Origin: CAWHHZ01 sp963829355
GTDB lineage: Bacteria > Acidobacteriota > Thermoanaerobaculia > Gp7-AA8 > JAHWKK01
Assembly (NCBI GenBank): GCA_963829355.1
Contig: CAWHHZ010000008.1
Coordinates: 62,001 to 126,000, forward strand
DNA length: 64,000 bases
Direction of reading: 5' to 3'
The notes beneath the pieces were generated by a model that was given only the letters and a program-made list of their open reading frames with translations, was not told the DNA's origin and did not search any database. Each line of letters opens with the position of its first letter. Within the stretch, counting starts at the first letter, position 1. The position numbers were made by a program, and so were the translations under genes. This document shows positions 60,450-64,000 of the stretch, one piece after another.

Positions 60450-62594
60450 TCACCACTGCGCCGCGAGATCGGGACGGCCGAGACTTCGGTAGGCCTCGGC
60501 GATCATCGCTTTCGTCGAGGGTGATGGGTTGGAGGCCGAGAGGGCACGCATCGTTCGCTCGGCCTCGCCGGCATTTCTCTGAAGAAGCTGAATCGCGGCG
60601 AGTCGGATGTACGCTTCCCTGTTCTGAGGGAACTCGTCCGCTTCCCGGCGGAACGCTCCCTTCGCCTCGTCGAGCCGGCCCTGGCGCGCAAGGATGTCTG
60701 CTCGGGTGAACGATTCACCAGCAACCCGATCTCCCGGCGTCGACTCCAGTTGTTCGAGGATTGCGAGCGCCTCGTCGAGACGACGCTGCGCCACCAGCGC
60801 CTGCGCGCGGACGACGAGTGCATCATCCCGCGTGGCGCTGTCGGCGAGTGCCGCACCGAGGGCCCCGTCCGCTTCGGCGGCTCGACCGATCCCGATCAGA
60901 GCACGTGCTCGCACCAGCGCGGCACTCGACGGATGCGCATCTTCGCGCGAGATCAGCGTGATCGAGTGCCTCCTGGAACTGACCCAGCTTCAGATACACC
61001 TCTGCAAGAGAGAGAGCTGTTCCCGGGGCGAGCAGCGGTGAAACGTCGATGGTTCTGCGGTACGCATTGACCGCGTCCTCATACCGGCCCGACAGATCGT
61101 ACGCGCGGCCGAGAAGGGTCCATGCGTCCGCAAAGGCCGGATTTCGCGACAACGATCTTCTCGAGCGCGACGACGGCGCTCGCACTATCGCCCTCCCGGA
61201 TCGATCGGGTGGCCACCATGTAGGCTTCCAGATCACCGATACGCTCCTTTGGATCTGGCAGGGCGCCATTCGAGCTCGCACCTCCGCCACCGAGATACCC
61301 GAGCGCCGAGAGCTTCGAAGCTTCTTCAGACGAAATCGCGGTCGGAGCGGCGAGCGCGCGATCATACGTCAGCGAGCTCGTCCCGCATCGACGCGTACGT
61401 CCTTCGCTCGCCCGCGAGGATGTTGCGGGCCTCGCCCGGATCGCTCGACAGATCGTACAACTCCGGCGACGGTGCCTCGATGTAGTGGAACGTCGTGCCG
61501 ACGAGCGACGCGAGATCGCTCCACCCGAGATGGATGCGCGGGTACATCGTCTCGCTGTAGATGCGACGTTCTTCAGCGTCGTCATCAGTGAGCAACGAAT
61601 GCCCTGCGACCGCGGATGGATCGTAATCGAGACCGGCAAGCGTCGCGATCGTGGGAAAGATATCGATCAGTCCGACGGGCCGTTCGACTCTGGTCGCCGC
61701 CTGCTCGGAACCGGCAAGTTTGACGAACAGCGGAACGTGGATCGCTTCGCGGTAGAGAAAGATTCCGTGCTCGCTCTCGCCGTGATCACCGAGACCCTCT
61801 CCATGATCGGACATGAAGATGATCGTCGCTCCGTCGTAGAGACCGCTCTGGCGGAGATGGTCGAGGAACCGCCCCACGTAGGCATCTGCCGTGGCAATTT
61901 CGCCGTCGTATGGACGGTCGGCGTACGCTTTTGCAAACGGCTCCCCCGGCTCGTATGGGGTGTGAGGCTCGAACAGGTGGACGAACAGAAAGAATTGGTC
62001 GGAGCCAACTGAGTCGATCCACTCGAGTGCGGACGATACCGTGAGGTCACCGCTTCGCTGGATCTCTCCCACGATCGCACCGGGCATACTCTCCATCTCG
62101 TCGTCGTAGTGGTCGAACGCGGCTCCGAGACCGGTCTCCTTCCGCAGTACGTATGCCGACACGGCTCCCCCGGTCATGTATCCCTTTTTCTTCAGCAACA
62201 GAGGCAGCGACGGCATCGTCGGATCGAAGCGGTATCCGAGGTTGTTGCGGACTCCAGTCGCCGCGGGGAGCCTGCCCGTGAGCATCGATACGTGCGAGGG
62301 GAGCGTGAGCGGGACCTGCGAGTACGCATTCTCGAACACGATCGAGTCGGCAGCGAGCGCATCGATCGCAGGCGTCTCGACACCCGTTGCTCCGTAGACC
62401 GGAAGATGATCGGCCCGCAGAGTATCGACAGAAATGATAATGACCGGACCGGAGGCGGCAGGCGAGGACACGTCCTCGCGGCCACAGGCGGACGTCAGGA
62501 GAAGCAAGAGGACGAAAGATGAAAGATGAAAGATGAAAGATGAAGGTCGTGGCACTGCGGGGATTTCATTGCTCATCGTTATGCCTTCGCTCAT
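60450..62594 (-). CDS. Sulfatase/alkaline-phosphatase-superfamily lipoprotein with TPRs (three frameshifts)
   Basis: From ATG 62594 (GGAGGCGG upstream) a lipoprotein signal (FVLLLLLTSAC) leads into IIISVDTLRADHLPVYG (metal Asp), TLPSHVSMLTG at the nucleophile site (Thr where sulfatases have Cys/Ser; the following Arg is His), FEPHTPY and MSDHGEGLGDHGE (late metal ligands), then YSETMYPRIHLGW. The frame is lost near 61365, 61140 and 60940, each by one base; between these the reading continues with LSALGYLGGGGASS, RNPAFADAWTLLGRAYDLSG and LDEALAILEQLES, a chain of TPR repeats. Total about 710 residues. An exported phosphohydrolase or sulfohydrolase; substrate unknown. Confidence 0.8.
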
Positions 62595-62705
62595 AGCTCC
62601 GCCTCCATCGCTCCGCTCCGTCCTTTCATCGTTCATCTCATCGTTCATCTTTCATTCGTTCATCGTTCATCGTTCATCGTTCATCGTTCATCGTTCGTTC
62701 ATCAC
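62515..62705. repeat. TCATCTT/TTCATCG heptamer arrays between the sulfatase-like genes
   Basis: GATGAAA units at 62515-62545 encode part of the downstream gene's signal peptide (SSFIFHLSSF), and TTCATCG/TTCATCT units fill 62620-62705, where they supply the stop codon of the upstream gene. Same units as at 8966-9289. Confidence 0.85.
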
Positions 62706-64000
62706 CTGCCGTGCCTCGGCGGCGAGTGAGCGCATTTGCGGATCGTCGTTGGTCTCGATTGCCTGGTTGAGTACAGCATCTGCCTCAGTGGCACGTCCCT
62801 GTGCGCCAGTGACAAGCGCCAGGTTCACCCATGCCATCCGATGATCGGGAAACGCGGTGACCTCCGCACGGAACGCCTGCTCAGCTTCCGGTGTGCGCCG
62901 GAGCTGGAGAAGTGCCTGACCGCGACGGAACTCGAGCTCTCGAATCGGAGGCTTCGGACCGCTGGCAGTCTTCGCTCTCACCTGATTGAGAAGATCGAGC
63001 TCACGCGCGATTTCGCCCCGTTCATGCGCGATCAGAGACAGGAGCATGAGCGGTTCCGTACGCGAGGAATCCGCCGCCGCCGATGCATTCGCTGCTCGTT
63101 CGGCGGCCTCGGTATTGCCCCGGGCCATTTCGATTCGCGCGATCAGATCGTTCGCGATCGCAGGTGCGTAATCGAGCGCGAGCTCGGCATACGTCCTCGC
63201 CTCGTCATAACGTCTCATCTCGTACGTGACTGAAGAGAGCGCGAGCGCTGTTTGCGGATTCCCCGGCGACCGCTCCATCTGGGTCTCGAGGGCGCTGAGG
63301 GCCGTCGCGTAGTCTCCCTTCTTTCGGCTCGCCGACGAGATCAGACCCCACGCCTGCAGAAAGTCGGGATTCTCGGCGACGATCGAGCGTCCGATCTTCA
63401 GAGCCTGTTCGAGGTCGCCGCGCTGGAACGCTCCGGCCCCTTTCCCGAACTCAGTGAGGAGACCGATCTTGTCTTTTGGATCGGGTCGAGAGCCATCAGA
63501 TGCGGCACTTCCACCACCGAGGTATCCGAGCGACTCGAGCTTCGCCAGATCCTCCGGATCCGCGACGGCTGGCTCCGAGAAGGGATGCGCAGCGACCGTC
63601 GAACGAAGCTGTTCGCGCATCGCCGCCACGAGCCGCCGCTGCTCCGCGGCAATGTTGTCCCGTTCCGCCGGATCGCGCTGGTAGTCGTAGAGCTCGACCA
63701 CCGGTGCATCGATCAGGTGGTGACGATTGTCGATCTTCGAGAAGAGCTCGCTCCAGCCGTAGTGGAGCCGTGGATAGAACGTCTCGCTGTAGATCGCGCG
63801 GTCCGCGGGGATCTCTCCGAGCAGATCGATCCCCTCCGGCTGGTCCGGCGGCTCGATTCCCGTCAGCGCGAGGACTGTCGGGAAGATGTCCGTCAGAGAC
63901 ACCGGAGCAGCGACCGTCTCACCCGCGCGTCGATTACCGGGGAGCTTGACGAGAAGAGGAACCTGGATTGCCTCCCTGTAGAGAAACACGCCGTGCTCGA
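62688..64000 (-). CDS. Sulfatase-superfamily protein with TPRs, C-terminal part (runs off window)
   Basis: About 437 residues are visible to the right edge. The first ones (EHGVFLYREAIQVPLLVKLPG) belong to the C-terminal part of a sulfatase-type domain, followed by YSETFYPRLHYGWSELF and YDYQRDPAERDN. Then LESLGYLGGGSAASDGSRPD introduces six to seven TPRs (residues ~195-425). It is a close relative of the adjacent gene at 60450 and in one frame throughout. The last codons lie in the heptamer array (VMNER). The active site is outside the window. Confidence 0.88.
   Translation of the reverse strand, partial: EHGVFLYREAIQVPLLVKLPGNRRAGETVAAPVSLTDIFPTVLALTGIEPPDQPEGIDLLGEIPADRAIYSETFYPRLHYGWSELFSKIDNRHHLIDAPVVELYDYQRDPAERDNIAAEQRRLVAAMREQLRSTVAAHPFSEPAVADPEDLAKLESLGYLGGGSAASDGSRPDPKDKIGLLTEFGKGAGAFQRGDLEQALKIGRSIVAENPDFLQAWGLISSASRKKGDYATALSALETQMERSPGNPQTALALSSVTYEMRRYDEARTYAELALDYAPAIANDLIARIEMARGNTEAAERAANASAAADSSRTEPLMLLSLIAHERGEIARELDLLNQVRAKTASGPKPPIRELEFRRGQALLQLRRTPEAEQAFRAEVTAFPDHRMAWVNLALVTGAQGRATEADAVLNQAIETNDDPQMRSLAAEARQVMNER

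Overview
The window reads as a high-GC Gram-negative chromosome segment. An Acidobacteriota-like organism (Thermoanaerobaculia or a relative) is my best guess. The grounds are a carboxypeptidase-regulatory/TonB receptor of Oar type, VWFA-related proteins, sulfatase-TPR proteins, ABC permease-M1 peptidase fusions and many LytTR two-component systems. This is inference from gene content; no rRNA or other phylogenetic marker is present, and I found no tRNA or CRISPR array.

Layout. 1-3 kb: an exported protein pair and a membrane protein, each minus-strand gene preceded by the same leader-like element (-35-like box, short palindrome, intrinsic terminator). 3.4-9 kb: OPT oligopeptide transporter divergent from an ArsR regulator with a candidate operator, a pirin, and a PlsB-type acyltransferase. 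9.3-11.5 kb: AmrS and AmrB of the AmmeMemoRadiSam system, separated by a mirrored GTGGAC/GTCCAC array. 11.5-15 kb: a YtrA-type GntR repressor with promoter and palindromic operator, an ABC ATPase, and a permease with an extra soluble domain (frameshifted). 15-20.8 kb: GT2 and a membrane partner, BFD-like ferredoxin, a truncated group II intron, DinB, cytochrome c, BON and Yip1 proteins. 20.8-27.9 kb: TonB receptor, LytTR regulator, a tandem LytS kinase whose first half is degenerate, and an ABC-ATPase-like protein without a Walker A motif. 28-34.5 kb: minus-strand secreted proteins, an amidohydrolase-TPR and three alpha/beta hydrolases, then DUF488.

34.9-42.5 kb is an accessory stretch: a lipoprotein, an orphan encapsulated-ferritin protein, an FMN alpha-hydroxy-acid dehydrogenase, an IS21 remnant, and two near-identical attC sites around HicAB beside a BrnTA pair (a cassette cluster with no integrase in view), then a di-haem peroxidase-like protein. 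42.6-46.3 kb: two overlapping VWA/TPR genes. 46.3-58.9 kb is the most striking locus: two ABC ATPase plus permease-M1-aminopeptidase units arranged as mirror images around a divergent LytS kinase and LytTR regulator. 59-60.4 kb is a scar of gene fragments plus a second, internally deleted copy of the same group II intron. 60.4-64 kb holds two tandem sulfatase-superfamily/TPR proteins separated by heptamer microsatellites.

Many genes carry single-base frameshifts, several at runs of G or C. Some may be sequencing or assembly errors, so 'broken' calls should be read with that caveat. Short GC-rich hairpins with a fixed loop and co-varying stems are scattered between genes, and both intron copies sit directly after such a hairpin.
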